Shown here: positions 40,414 through 52,203 of the stretch, in pieces
Layout of the letters: the number at the start of each line of letters is the position of its first letter
How positions within the stretch are numbered: position 1 is the stretch's first letter
The notes under the pieces: generated by a model
The model's input: only the letters and a program-made list of their open reading frames with translations
The model's database searches: none
What the model was told of the DNA's origin: nothing
Made by a program: the position numbers and the translations under genes
DNA from: Ricordea florida
Taxonomy: Eukaryota; Cnidaria; Anthozoa; Corallimorpharia; Ricordeidae
Assembly: GCA_949710005.1 (NCBI GenBank)
Contig: OX453272.1
Span: 15,525,494 to 15,589,493 of the forward strand
Direction of reading: 5' to 3'
DNA length: 64,000 nt

Positions 40414-42590
40414 GGTAAAGCAGAGAAGGTTTTTTGCCCATGATTATGAATTATAGAATTGAAGGAAACCCTGAAGTTCAGTAATAGATTCTTGAGTGCT
40501 TAATAATTTTACGATTTCATTTAATAATCCAATTTGAGTGGCATCCATAACTCAATTTAATAATAATACTAGAAATACGACTCCCGCAAAAACCTCGCGA
40601 AGCTAGTTTTTGAAGAAGTCACAATGCCTTTAGCTATTATCCTTATCCCCATTACTATATTCGTTATGCTTTGTTTGGTACACAATTATTGACACCTTGT
40701 GCAAATGACATGATCAGTATACCGCTCAACACAGTGCTTAAAAAGTTAACTTCATTTAGCTCTTTCACTGCCACTGAGAAACATTATCTGTTATCCTTAC
40801 ACGGAATAAAGAGTTTATGAAGTATCACAATAATATTCACTTAAAACAAATTGAAAATTATTGTAAATCTTTTGCAAGTGAAATCTTGAAGAACTGATAT
40901 TAGTGCTTGTGTTTACCACAGCGTAAAAACCTGTTTTTTATTTTAGTTTTATTTTCTTAGTCTTTACTGCTTTCTCTGCATCATGTACATCATTTTTAAA
41001 AGCAATATATTCTTACACTGAGGATGAGTTGAATGCTCCAATTATTTTTTGTTTATGCTCTATTGTTATCATTGCATGAGATTCATTGTAAGAAGAATCT
41101 TCTGATTAGATATTTTATTGTCTACTGCAGTCATTATTTCATTCCTAGGTAGCCACAATTGAGAGCATTATGAATAGTGCACGTTTCAATTTGTTTACTC
41201 TCTTCAGTTGGAATGGTACTCCCAGTGGTAGATAGAAAAATTCCTCAAAAGAGATGTCATAACAATAGAAGTTAGAGATACAATGTCATTACATAAAAAA
41301 AATTGGAGGTAAAATAATTGGATTCTACAAAAACTTTGAATAAAGGTTTGGTAATAGAGAGTGCCTACTGTATAGTATGTGGCTGTGTTTTTTTTAGGTT
41401 ATCATAAAAACAATGTAAGAAAGAGTTAATGAAATCTTCATGTGTTGAAAAAAATGGCTGCACTACATACTCCTGTAAAAAAATTAATGCAAAATCAACA
41501 TCAAGCAGTCAATAGTATATACCACATGAAAGTTTAATTGTGCTGTTATAGAAACAGCCAAAATATCCATACCCAACTAAAGAATAGTATATGATTTTGA
41601 ATGTATGAAAATTTCAATTATAACAACTGCAGAAGAAAGATTTAATAGTATGGTATTTCATAAAAAAAGTCAAAGCAGCTGGAGGTATTGAACAGTAACC
41701 AATGACATATAGTAATGAGAAGCACTATTATTATATTATTATCAGTATCATTATTATTATTATTAATTACTGGTATTGATATTTTTATTATTGTTTTATG
41801 TTTTTATGTTTTTCTTAATGTATATTGTTATGGGATGGAATGTATGTCCTTATCTGGGTAAAAGTATTGTTCCCCTACTACTACAAGCAATACAAAACTC
41901 TTCTTGATAGGCTTTCCATCAGAGGTGGTGGTAATCAAAACAGCTCTAAAGAATGTCATTTCTTCTTTAAGGCTTAGAATCTAGTGCAGTCATTTGTCCA
42001 TAAAGTTAGTGTGGAAAATCATGATTGAAAGCATTGGGCATTTATGAAACTTGAAACAATTGGCCATATACAGCACACTTGCAATGAATATATGAGAAAG
42101 ATGATAAAAGGTTTGGCATTACATACTTTAGTTTCTTCTTTATGGTTTTTCCATTGTACAAGGTGAACTGTATGTTGTGGTTGTTATTAAATATTGGTAT
42201 TTGATATTATAAAAATGAACAGCAGTAAGTAACAAAGTTAATATGTTATGTATAATTTTGCAAATTAGGGCTTAAATTAACTTTTCATTTGTGGGAAAAG
42301 GGCAGGGGTCCTAGATAGCAATTTTATCAAGGGCTCATAGAACTCTAAGGTAGAACTGACCTATTGTAAAAAGGCTATGAAACTTGTCTGTCCCCACGCA
42401 CTATTACTGAAACCTTTCAATCAGAGAATACAGTACTTAGTGACGCTGGGTATCTATTCTGTTGAATATGCTTAACATAACTGCTAGATCAAGATGATTT
42501 ACAATATTTTCACTGTTGCAATGATATCAGATCACATAGTTATAAGTGATTGCTATCACGACTGCAACTCTCTGTGTTGGGAATTTCTTC

Positions 42591-42819
42591 GCCAGTATAT
42601 GTGTACAGCCACTTGTCCCAAACTGTACTACTCACATTTCTTTACTGTACTTATTCCCATAGCCCACTCATGTAGGAATGTTTACCGTGTGCGTGCACAT
42701 GCCGGTATGCCGTGTACTGATTGGTCTAAACTCCTTGGTTTGAGTGAGTTAATAAAGCGTTGTTCTGGTTGAGTTGCACCCATCGTGGTTTTGTGCTTAT
42801 ATTTTCTTAAACTTTGGCG
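42591..42819. mobile_element. ~229-bp insertion in copy A
   Basis: This segment is absent from the same point of copies B and D (GAATTTCTTC-AAAATGGAAA). CTTC is present on both sides (42587-42590 and 42820-42823). The ends GCCAG and TTGGCG are weakly inverted. It could be a small DNA transposon or solo LTR. Confidence 0.6.
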
Positions 42820-43479
42820 CTTCAAAATGGAAAGGCTATCGTTTTATTACGAAAAATACCTTCATACATTCTCTTGTAATCTGTTGGTAGTCTTCCGATT
42901 CCGTTTTTAGAATAATAGAATTATTTTCCAGAGACATCTCTAATCGTTGAAGTCGTTCCTTAACTCGGTTTCCCTTCGAAGTCGTTTTGCTAAATTTAGT
43001 TCGCCAGTATATTTCGTTATGTAATCGTTCGCTCATGTCCTGTATTTCTATCAATAACACATTCAATTTCAAAATTAACCTGGTTGAATTCCTGGTCCTT
43101 TTCCCTGCTGTTTCGTTTGCCTTTTTCTGGAGCGAGCAGTTGTTGTCTTTGCTGGGATGTCTGCTGTTATTCTCCCTGCCGTCGTATCTCTATCCCTGCT
43201 TTGAGTCGTGCTTTCCTTGTGTTGATTTTCACGATATTCGAATTTAGAAACGATTCTTTCAATAATTTTTACCGGCGACGATCTCGTGCTAATCTTTCTT
43301 GAATATCTCGGAGATCATCTTGCTGGGATGTACTTCCAGGACGAGTGAAATCGGTTCCCACAAAATTTGCATTACTTTCAAAAAGGCATCACCGAATTCC
43401 CAATGGCGGAAAGTCAGCAGTTCTCAAGTGCGCTACTATTGCCAGGTAACCTGGCCTGCGAACGGACACCTTTAAAATA

Positions 43480-43512
43480 TAGATATATATATATATATAT
43501 ATAAATATACAT
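43480..43512. repeat. TA-rich microsatellite
   Basis: ATATAT tract following AAAATATAGA; the homologous position is expanded at 46583 and 51106. Confidence 0.9.
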
Positions 43513-43587
43513 ATATAAAAACTCTCGCCTCGATTTACTCGGGCTTGCGAGTCACGTGGTCTGACCGGAACCGACACGATTAGTAAC

Positions 43588-43624
43588 CTCGCTACGCTCG
43601 GCCTTCGGCCTCGCTTCGCGAGGA
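43588..43624. repeat. nested GC hairpin (also at 51204-51240)
   Basis: CCTCGC...GCGAGG encloses GGCCTTCGGCC. An almost identical module with its AT-rich lead occurs at 51133-51241, downstream of the Penelope element. Confidence 0.85.
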
Positions 43625-43628
43625 ATAA

Positions 43629-46581
43629 CTAGAAATACGACTCCCGCAAAAACCTCGCGAAGCTAGTTTTTGAAGAAGTCACAATGCTTTTATATTTTAT
43701 TTTATTTTATATTTTATTTGTTATATCAGCGTAATACCCATTATTTTATTTGTTATGCTGTGTTTGGTACATAATTAGTCACACCTGATGCAAATTACAT
43801 GATCAGTATACCGGTCAATACAGTGCTTAAAAATTGACCTTCATTTAGCTCTTTCACTGCGATTGCACCATAGGGAATAGAAGTAAAATTATTTATTATC
43901 TTGACAGGGAATACAGAGTCGATGAAGTACCACAATAATATACACTTAACACAAATTGAAAATGATTGTAAATCTTTTGCTGGGGAAATCTTGAGGGTTT
44001 ACCTTGATGTAAAAACCTGTGAAGTTTTTCTTTGTTTTTCCATTATTGTTTTCATAGCCTCTATTGTGTTGTCTCCTTTGTTTTCTTTGTTCTACGTCAC
44101 TTGTGAACGTAACAGGTTTTTACACCGACGATGAGCCAATCTTGAGGAGTTAATATGAATGCTTGTGTTTACCATGGTGTAAAAACCTGGTTTTTTTTTT
44201 CAGTTTTATTTTCTTAGTCTCTGCTGCTTTGTCTTCTTTGTTGTAAATCCCTTTTAAACACAGTATGTTCTTCCACCAAGGATGAGTTGAATGCACCACT
44301 TATTTTTGGTTTACGTTTTTTGGTTATAATTGCATGAGATTCATTGTAAGAAGAATCTTCTGATTAGATATTTTATTGTCTACTGCAGTCATTATTTCAT
44401 TCCTAGGTAACCACAATTGAGAACATTATGAATAGTGCATGCTTCAATTTGTGTACTTTCTTCAGTTGCAATGGTACCCCCAGTGGTAGATAGAAAAATT
44501 CCTCTTCCCTTAAAAGAGATGCCATGTCAACAGAAGTGTGAGATACAATGTCATTACATAAAAAAAAAATTGGGGGTAAAACAATTGGATTCTACAAAAG
44601 CTTTAAATAAAGGTTTGGTAATAGTGAGTGCCAACTGTAAAGTATGTGGTTGTGCTATTTTTAGGTCATATCATAAAACAATACATGTGAGAAAGAGTTA
44701 TTGAAATCATAATATCTTGAAAAAGATTGCTGCACTACATACTCCTGTTAAAAAATAATGTGAAATCAACATCAATCAGTCAAAAGTATATACCACATGA
44801 AAGTTTAATTGTGCTGTTACAGAAACAGGCAAAATATCCATACCCAACAAGAGAAGATTATATTATTTTGAATATATGCAAATTTCTATTACAAAAACTG
44901 CAGAAGAAAGATTTAATATAAGGATGGTATTTCATTGAAAAATTCATGGCAGCGAGAGATATTGAACTGTAACCAATGACATATAGTAACGAGAAGCACT
45001 ATCATTATATTATTATCATTATTATTATCATTACTATTATTATTACTGGTATTGATATTATTATTATTACTATTGTTATATTTTTTACGTTAAGCATAAT
45101 ATATTTTTATGGGGAGGGATGCATGGCCTAATCTTTGTAAAGGTATTGTTACTCTACTACTGCAAGCAATACAAAAATCTTCTTAATAGGCTTTCCATCA
45201 GAGGGGGTAGTAATCAAAACAGCTCCAAACAATACCATTTCTTCTTAAAGGCTTGGAATCTAGTGCGGTCATTTGTCTATAAAGTTTGTGTGGAAAATCA
45301 TTATTGAAAGCATAGGGCATTTAGGAAACTTGAAACACTTGTTACTACATACAGCACACTTGCAATGAATATATGAAAAAGATCATAAACATTTTGGCAT
45401 TACAAAATTTATTTTCTTCTTTATATAGTTTTTCCGATGTAAAATGTTAACTGTATGTTGTGGTTGTTATTAAATATTGATATTTGACATCTAACTTTGC
45501 AAATTAAGGCTTGAGTTAACATTTCATTTGTGGGAAAAGGGCAAGGGTTCTAGATAGCAATATTATCGGGGGGGGGGGGGGGAGGTCATTGAACTCTAAG
45601 GTAAAACTGACCCATTGTGAAAAGGCTATGAAACTTGTTGTCTCTACGTAATATTATTGAAACATTTCAATCAGAGAATACATATATATATGTATATAGC
45701 AAAGAGAAATACTACTCAGAAGTCAGTTACAACATTTGCTTTATTTTCAAATGATCGCATTGATCACTGATAATATTGCAGAACCAGTACTTTATAGTGA
45801 CACTGGGTATATATTCTGTTGAAAATGCTAAACATAACAGCTAGATCAAGAAAAGTTACAATATTTTCACTGTTGCAATGATATCAGATCACATCGTTGT
45901 AAATGATTGTTATAACAACTACAACTCTCTGTGTTGGGAATTTCTTCAAAATGGAAACGCTATCGTTTTATTATGAAAAATACCTACTTACATTCTCTTG
46001 TAATCTGTTGGCCGTCTTCCGATTCCGTTTTTAGACTAATAGAATTATTTTACAGAGACATCTCCAATCGTTGAAGTTGTTTCTACTCGGTTTCCCTTCT
46101 AAGTCGTTTTGCTAAATTTAGTACGCTAATATATTTCGTTATGTAATCGTTCACTCATGTTCTGTATTTCTACCAATAACACATTCAAATTCAAAACTAA
46201 CTTGGTTGAATTCCTGGTCCTTTTTCCTGCTGTTTCGTTTTCCTTTTTCTAGAGCGAGCAGTTTTTGTCTTTGCTGTGATGACGGATGTCTGTCGTTATT
46301 CTCCCCGCTGTCGTTTCTCTATCCCTGCTTTGAGTCGTGCTTTCCTTGTGTTGATTTTCACGGTATTCGAACTTACTCGGCGACGATCTCAAGCTAATCT
46401 TTCTTGAATATCTCGGAGATCATCTTGCTGGGATGTACTTCCAGGACGAGTGAAATCGGTTTCCACAAAATTTACATTTCTTTCAAAAAGGCACACCGAA
46501 TTCGAAATGGCGGAAATTCAGTTCTCAAGTGTGCTACTCTTGCCAGGTAACCTGGCCTGCGAACGGACACCTTTAAAATAT

Positions 46582-46622
<41 letters not shown>

Positions 46623-46640
46623 TAAAAAGTTATGATGTTT
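43629..46640 (-). repeat. ~3 kb Helitron-like repeat, copy B
   Basis: It starts at the same CTAG edge directly after copy A. It contains the intact site (45748) used by the LINE in copy D. A local ~150-bp extra segment lies near 44010-44140. A poly-G tract occurs near 45569. It ends in a TA microsatellite at 46583-46618. Confidence 0.75.
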
Positions 46641-46712
46641 CGAGCCAACAGGGATGCCACACGCCAGAAGGATCCAAAAGGATTCGTAGTCCAAACCTCG
46701 AGTAATGAAATT

Positions 46713-47282
46713 TGTAGGCAATTGTGGAAAACGAGGACGGACAACTTCGAGCGAAAAAAAAAATATATATATATATATACAGTAAAAAATCTAAAAAAAG
46801 TTTAAAAATTTAATAAAAATAGACGTTTCGGTCAATGACCTTCATCAGTTGCAGTGCAAGTGAATAAGAAATTACAATGTCCTTAAATAGGTTTACAGTA
46901 TAAAAGATGACATAATATAACAAAGATGATTACATAACAGGGCGTGGTAACACATGAAAATGAAAAAATTAACCAATGATAAACAATCGGTGATTACTAA
47001 GCGAGAAACTATAACAATGCGATACAAAACTCAAGAAACGCAAACCAAATATGAATAAATAATCGGATATAATACAAAAAGATTAATGTTAAAAAACTAT
47101 AACATGATTCGTCAAGTCAGCCAAAAGTGTGAAGGGACCCGCATGTAAAATATTCACAGTATTCATAAAAGGCCATCCTAGGAAAAACTTGTAATAAAAA
47201 CCCCAAACAAAGCCCTTGAAGCTATGCCGCGGCAAGGCACAACAGGCGCCCTGAACAGGGCCCTTAAACAACAATAATGTAA
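46713..47282 (-). repeat. inverted copy of Penelope 3' region (pLTR-like)
   Basis: This is the reverse complement, with few differences, of 50540-51107 downstream of the Penelope reverse transcriptase. Both contain the same 61-codon frame beginning MLFKGPVQGACC and the same hammerhead core. Inverted terminal copies are typical of Penelope elements. Confidence 0.9.
46822..46848 (-). ncRNA. hammerhead ribozyme core, Penelope copy 1
   Basis: The minus strand gives CTGATGA, stem GGTC-ATT-GACC, then CGAAACGTC. This matches the short-stem-III hammerhead motif described for Penelope elements. Activity is untested. Confidence 0.65.
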
Positions 47283-48800
47283 CTAGTAATACGACTCCCG
47301 CAAAAACCTCGCGAAGCTAGTTTTTGAAGAAGTCACAATGCTTTTATATTTTATTCTTTATTTTTTTTATATTTTGTATTTTATTTTTATATCAGCGTAA
47401 TCCCCATTATTTTATTTCTTATGCTGTGTTTGGTACACAATTAGTGACACCTGGTGCAAATTACATGATCAGTATACCGCTCAACACAGTGCTTAAAAAA
47501 TTGACCTTCATTTAGCTCTTTCACTGCCACTGAGGTTGCACCAGAGGGAATAGAAGTAAAATTATTTATTATCTTGACAGGGAATACAGAGTCGATGAAG
47601 TATCACAATAATATTCACTTAACACAAATTGAAACTGATTCTAAATCTTTTGCAGGTGAAATCTTGAAGAGTTGATATGAATGCTTGTGTTTACCACGGT
47701 GTAAAAACCTGTGTTTTTTTCTTTAGTTTTATTTTCTTAGTCTCTACTGCTTTGTCTTCTTTGTTGTACATCACTTTTAAACACAATATGTTCTTACACT
47801 GAGGATGATGTTGAATGCTCCAATTATTTTTTGTTTATGTTTTTTGGTTATAATTGCATGAGATTCATTGTAAGAAGAATCTTCTGATTAGATATTTTAT
47901 TGTCTACTGCAGTCATTATTTCATTCCCGGGCACAATTGATAGCATTATGAATAGTGCATGTTTTAATTTGTGTACTCTTTTCAGTTGCAATGGTACCCC
48001 CAGTGGTAGATAGAAAAATTCCTCTTCCCTCAAAAGAGATGCCATATCAACAAATTGGGGGTAAAACAATTGGATTCTACAAATACTTTGAAAAAAGGTT
48101 TGGCAATAGTGAGTGCCGACTGTATAGTATGTGGTTGTGCTATTTTTAGGTCATATCATAAAAACAATACATGTAGGAAAGAGTTATTAAAATCTTAATA
48201 TGTTTAAAAAGATTGCTGCCTACCTACTCCTGTAAAAAATAATGTGAAATCAACATCAATCAGTGAAAAGTATATACCACATGAAAGTTTAATTGTGCTG
48301 TTACATAAACAGGCAAAATATCCATACCCAACAAGAGAAGATTATATTATTTTGAATAATTTCTATTATAAAAACTGCACAAGAAAGATTTAATATAAGG
48401 ATGGTATTTCATCGAAAAAGTCACGGCAGCCAGAGGTATTGAACTGTAACCAATGACATATAGTAACGAGAAGAACTTTCATTATATTATTAGCATTATT
48501 ATTATCATTACTATTATTATTAGTGGTATTGATATGATTATTATTATATTTTTTATGTTAAACATAATATATTTTTATGGGGTGGGATGCATGTCCTAAT
48601 CTTGGTAAAGGCATTGTTACTCTACTACTACAAGCAATACAAAAATCTTCTTAATAGGTTTTCCATCAGAGGTGGTAGTAATCAAAACAGGTCCAAACAA
48701 TAACACTTCTTCTTAAAGGCTTAGAATCTAGTGCAGTCATTTGTCTATAAAGTTTGTGAGGAGAATCATTATTGAAAGCATAGGGCATTTAGGAAACTTG
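47283..48800 (-). repeat. ~3 kb Helitron-like repeat, copy C (to gap)
   Basis: It begins CTAGTAATACGACTCCCGC, a one-base variant of the common edge, and runs into the run of N. It abuts the Penelope inverted copy exactly where the intact copy at 50539/50540 reads A then T, so it interrupts that sequence between A and T. Confidence 0.8.
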
Positions 48801-49000
48801 NNNNNNNNNNNNNNNNNNNNNNNNNNNNNNNNNNNNNNNNNNNNNNNNNNNNNNNNNNNNNNNNNNNNNNNNNNNNNNNNNNNNNNNNNNNNNNNNNNNN
48901 NNNNNNNNNNNNNNNNNNNNNNNNNNNNNNNNNNNNNNNNNNNNNNNNNNNNNNNNNNNNNNNNNNNNNNNNNNNNNNNNNNNNNNNNNNNNNNNNNNNN
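48801..49000. other. assembly gap, 200 N
   Basis: Exactly 200 undetermined bases. The true length and even the join are uncertain. The 5' part of the Penelope gene is hidden here or absent. Confidence 1.
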
Positions 49001-49002
49001 TT

Positions 49003-50424
49003 GTGTCAATGTTCCCCAACATAGATAATCAACTCGGTCTTACTGCAGTCAAGAAGGCACTGAATGCTAGAGAAAACCAGCTTCCATCCACTAATTGCAT
49101 TTTAGAAGCAGTAGAAATTTGTTTGAAGAGCAATCACTCGGTTTTTAAGGAAAACTTTTTCCTACAAATTCATGGCACAGCCATGGGCCCAAAGAACGCC
49201 TGTAGTTACGCGGATCTTGCCATGGGGGAAATAGATTATCAAGCTAAATTTTCTGGCCCCATAAAGCCGGCCTTATGGTGGCGATACCGTGACGATGTTT
49301 TTGATCTCTGGCAACAAGGCCTCCCTGCACTGCATGAGTTTACTGACTTTATAAATTCTCTATATCCTACCATTCAATTTGAATTAGTTTTTTCTGAAAG
49401 CGAGCTTCACGTGCTAGATTTAACTCTACATCTCATCGGGGGTTTCATTCAGACAGACGTTTATTCAAAGCCAACTGATAGCCACTTGTATCTTCCACCA
49501 TCAAGTGCTCACCCCAAACACGTTTTCAAGGCTATCCCTTATGGCGTAGCAACTAGGTTACAGAGAAACTGCTCTGAACAAGTATTTCTTGCCGAGAGAA
49601 CAACTGAATACAAGGGTTATCTAGTCAATCAGGGTTATCCCACAAAACTAGTGGAAGATCAATTTTCTAAAGCCTTAACTACATCTAGAACTGACTTACT
49701 TAGAACTCGTGCCAAAGCTGAGAAGAAATTGTTTCCATTTGTAACAACATTTAATCCAAATTTACCTGATGTTGGTCGCATCATCAGAAAACACCTAGGT
49801 ATTTTGGAATCCAACCCCAAATTAAAAGAATTTTTCCCGCCAAATTCCATCATAGCCTCTTTTCGAAGATCTAAAAACCTTAAGGAATTGTTAGCGCCAT
49901 CTCGTTATGGCTCTAACATTGAAGTTGAAGAGGCTATTGAGGTTAGGGGTTGCTTTAAATGCAAAAGAACAAGATGTGATCTCTGTTGCAATTACTTTGT
50001 CGAATCAAATTCTTTCCAAAGTTTTCAAACAGGCAAGAGCTATAAGATACGATCGAAACTTTCTTGTGATTCAAAAAATGTCATTTATTTGGCTTCGTGT
50101 AAGAAATGTAACTTACAATACATTGGTTCTACAACAACAGATTTTAGAGTTAGATTTCGCAACCACAAGTCTGCCATGCTGACCAAGAAAAAGACTTGTG
50201 AGGTAGCAGTTAATTTCAACAGAACACCGCACGACTTAAACGATTTTTGTTTCCAGTGTATTGATCAAGTGCAGATAAATGCAAACAATACAAGTAACAT
50301 CGAAAAGCTTTTAATCACTAAAGAGGCATATTGGAGCGCACAGTTGTTCTCTCTGGCACCTTTTGGCTTGAATAAACGTCAGGAATTCCACTCGAAAAAA
50401 AAGAATAAACTACAACTAGCGTAA
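49003..50424 (+). CDS. Penelope-like reverse transcriptase with GIY-YIG endonuclease, partial
   Basis: An uninterrupted frame of at least 473 codons that is open toward the gap, so its N-terminus is missing. The reverse transcriptase part begins within motif A (MFPNIDN) and continues QIHGTAMGPKNACSYADLAM and the active-site WWRYRDDVFDLW (YRDD at residues 95-98 of the visible part). A Cys-rich linker (CFKCKRTRCDLCCNYF) leads to the GIY-YIG nuclease, NVIYLASCKKC then LQYIGSTTTDFRVRFRNHK, from about residue 359. This is the EN-plus type of Penelope element, which cuts the target and primes reverse transcription there. The frame is intact, suggesting a recent copy. Confidence 0.92.
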   Translation: MSMFPNIDNQLGLTAVKKALNARENQLPSTNCILEAVEICLKSNHSVFKENFFLQIHGTAMGPKNACSYADLAMGEIDYQAKFSGPIKPALWWRYRDDVFDLWQQGLPALHEFTDFINSLYPTIQFELVFSESELHVLDLTLHLIGGFIQTDVYSKPTDSHLYLPPSSAHPKHVFKAIPYGVATRLQRNCSEQVFLAERTTEYKGYLVNQGYPTKLVEDQFSKALTTSRTDLLRTRAKAEKKLFPFVTTFNPNLPDVGRIIRKHLGILESNPKLKEFFPPNSIIASFRRSKNLKELLAPSRYGSNIEVEEAIEVRGCFKCKRTRCDLCCNYFVESNSFQSFQTGKSYKIRSKLSCDSKNVIYLASCKKCNLQYIGSTTTDFRVRFRNHKSAMLTKKKTCEVAVNFNRTPHDLNDFCFQCIDQVQINANNTSNIEKLLITKEAYWSAQLFSLAPFGLNKRQEFHSKKKNKLQLA

Positions 50425-51107
50425 AAATAACTTGCTAATTTGGCGGTTATCTTAGTTCAGGTGTTCAAAGGCCCTGACCTTGGATCTTGTTAGCTTTGTT
50501 AGTGCAAGGTCTTCTCAGGGGCCCCCATCGGGGAATTTATTACATTATTGTTGTTTAAGGGCCCTGTTCAGGGCGCCTGTTGTGCCTTGCCGCGGCATAG
50601 CTTCAAGGGCTTTGTTTGGGGTTTTTATTACAAGTTTTTCCTAGGATGGCCTTTTATGAATACTGTGAATATTTTACATGCGGGTCCCTTCACACTTTTG
50701 GCTGACTTGACGAATCATGTTATAGTTTTTTAACATTAATCTTTTTGTATTATATCCGATTATTTATTCATATTTGGTTTGCGTTTCTTGAGTTTTGTAT
50801 CGCATTGTTATAGTTTCTCGCTTAGTAATCACCGATTGTTTATCATTGGTTAATTTTTTCATTTTCATGTGTTACCACGCCCTGTTATGTAATCATCTTT
50901 GTTATATTATGTCATCTTTTATACTGTAAACCTATTTAAGGACATTGTAATTTCTTATTCACTTGCACTGCAACTGATGAAGGTCATTGACCGAAACGTC
51001 TATTTTTATTAAATTTTTAAACTTTTTTTAGATTTTTTACTGTATATATATATATATATTTTTTTTTTCGCTCGAAGTTGTCCGTCCTCGTTTTCCATAA
51101 TTGCCTA
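50425..51107 (+). repeat. Penelope 3' region (pLTR-like)
   Basis: Noncoding sequence downstream of the Penelope ORF. From 50540 it is repeated in inverse orientation at 46713-47282. It contains the hammerhead core and ends in an AT-rich tract at 51041-51070 followed by GCTCGAAGTTGTCC. Confidence 0.88.
50974..51000 (+). ncRNA. hammerhead ribozyme core, Penelope copy 2
   Basis: CTGATGA at 50974-50980, stem GGTC-ATT-GACC, then CGAAACGTC. The sequence equals the inverted copy at 46822-46848. Confidence 0.65.
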
Positions 51108-51241
51108 TATATATAAATATATATACATATATAAAAACTCTCGGCTCGATTGACTCGGGCTTGCGAGCCACGTGGTCTGACCGGAAGCGACACGATTAGT
51201 AACCTCGCTACGCTCGGCCTTCGGCCTCGCTTCGCGAGGAA

Positions 51242-52200
51242 CAAAAAAGAAAAACATTTACATTTATTTTGCTTCCATGCAGGCTATATACTGGAACCTC
51301 GATATCAAGAACTGTCTAAATGTGTTTTTCTATAGATAGTTATATCTAAGCCTTTTGCATACATTTTACCATACTTTGGACAGCGTACAAAGAAAGTCGT
51401 GTCCGACAGCCCGGAGCTAGTGGATTTTGCGATCGGGCTAGTGAATTCTGTGCTTAACTTCATGAGGAGCTTAGCCCGAAAAAAAAATTCTCCACAGGAG
51501 CCATAAATTGATTCCAGCATTTGTAAAATTACCCCAACCACAAATCTTCCAGAACGTCCAGGAAAGGTGACAATTTGACGGGGTTACAGTAATTAGATTT
51601 ATAATCCCACAGTGACCAAAAATAAGCCAGATGATCAGAAAAACGTTGTGGAACGCGAAGGCCACGCACGTTTACAATGCATTAAATTGTTGACCAAAGC
51701 GATTTATCACAATATCAAATTAAAACTGCAAGCGCACTCTATTAAATGATGGTGAACAGTGAAGTCAAGGAAAATTTAGGCTTCATAAATATCGCTAGCG
51801 CTGTTTACGGGCAGCAACGTTCGAAGTCGCAGCTATCTGAAGTCGCTGACAAATTCTGATCCCACTTCAACTGGCACTTCTTGCAGTAAGAATGCGATAT
51901 TGATTTTAAAATTAAAATTAATAACGTTATGGGGTAAATATTTGGCGAACTCCTCTCTTTCAGTGTGTTTCGAACCAGCGGCAAATCCGCACGCTCGGTT
52001 TGGACACCAAGTGCGAGTCTTATGTGCGAGTCACGCGCGAGGCCCGCGTTGGTTGGTCATTGTTTACGTCAGCATGTTGCTCTGACAAATGTACGTGTTT
52101 TGTTCTCGACGTTACTAACCAGGTAATATTTTACTTTGGCGGGATTTTTGAAATTTAGAAGCGAAATGTATTTGATTTGTAAGCCATTCGATGTGCCGCT
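51242..52200. other. no gene seen; upstream region of the next gene
   Basis: No supported coding region. The last few hundred bases may hold the promoter of the gene starting at 52204. No clear TATA box or CpG-island-like cluster was identified. Confidence 0.4.
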
Positions 52201-52203
52201 CTC

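Larger units (their letters stand above)
40570..43626 (-). repeat. ~3 kb Helitron-like repeat, copy A (longest uninterrupted)
   Basis: It begins at the CTAG-AAATACGACTC edge and runs to the GC-rich hairpin before 43626. The next copy begins only a few bases later, head to tail. It has no long reading frame. Compared with copy B it lacks a short TA-flanked segment near 42430 and carries an extra ~229 bp at 42591-42819. Confidence 0.75.

Noticed and set aside
48737-49028. ORFs made of undetermined residues
   Set aside because: They cross the 200-N gap.
47089-50733. Identical 61-codon ORFs (MLFKGPVQGACC) as real genes
   Set aside because: Both lie in the noncoding inverted Penelope ends and have no coding signature.
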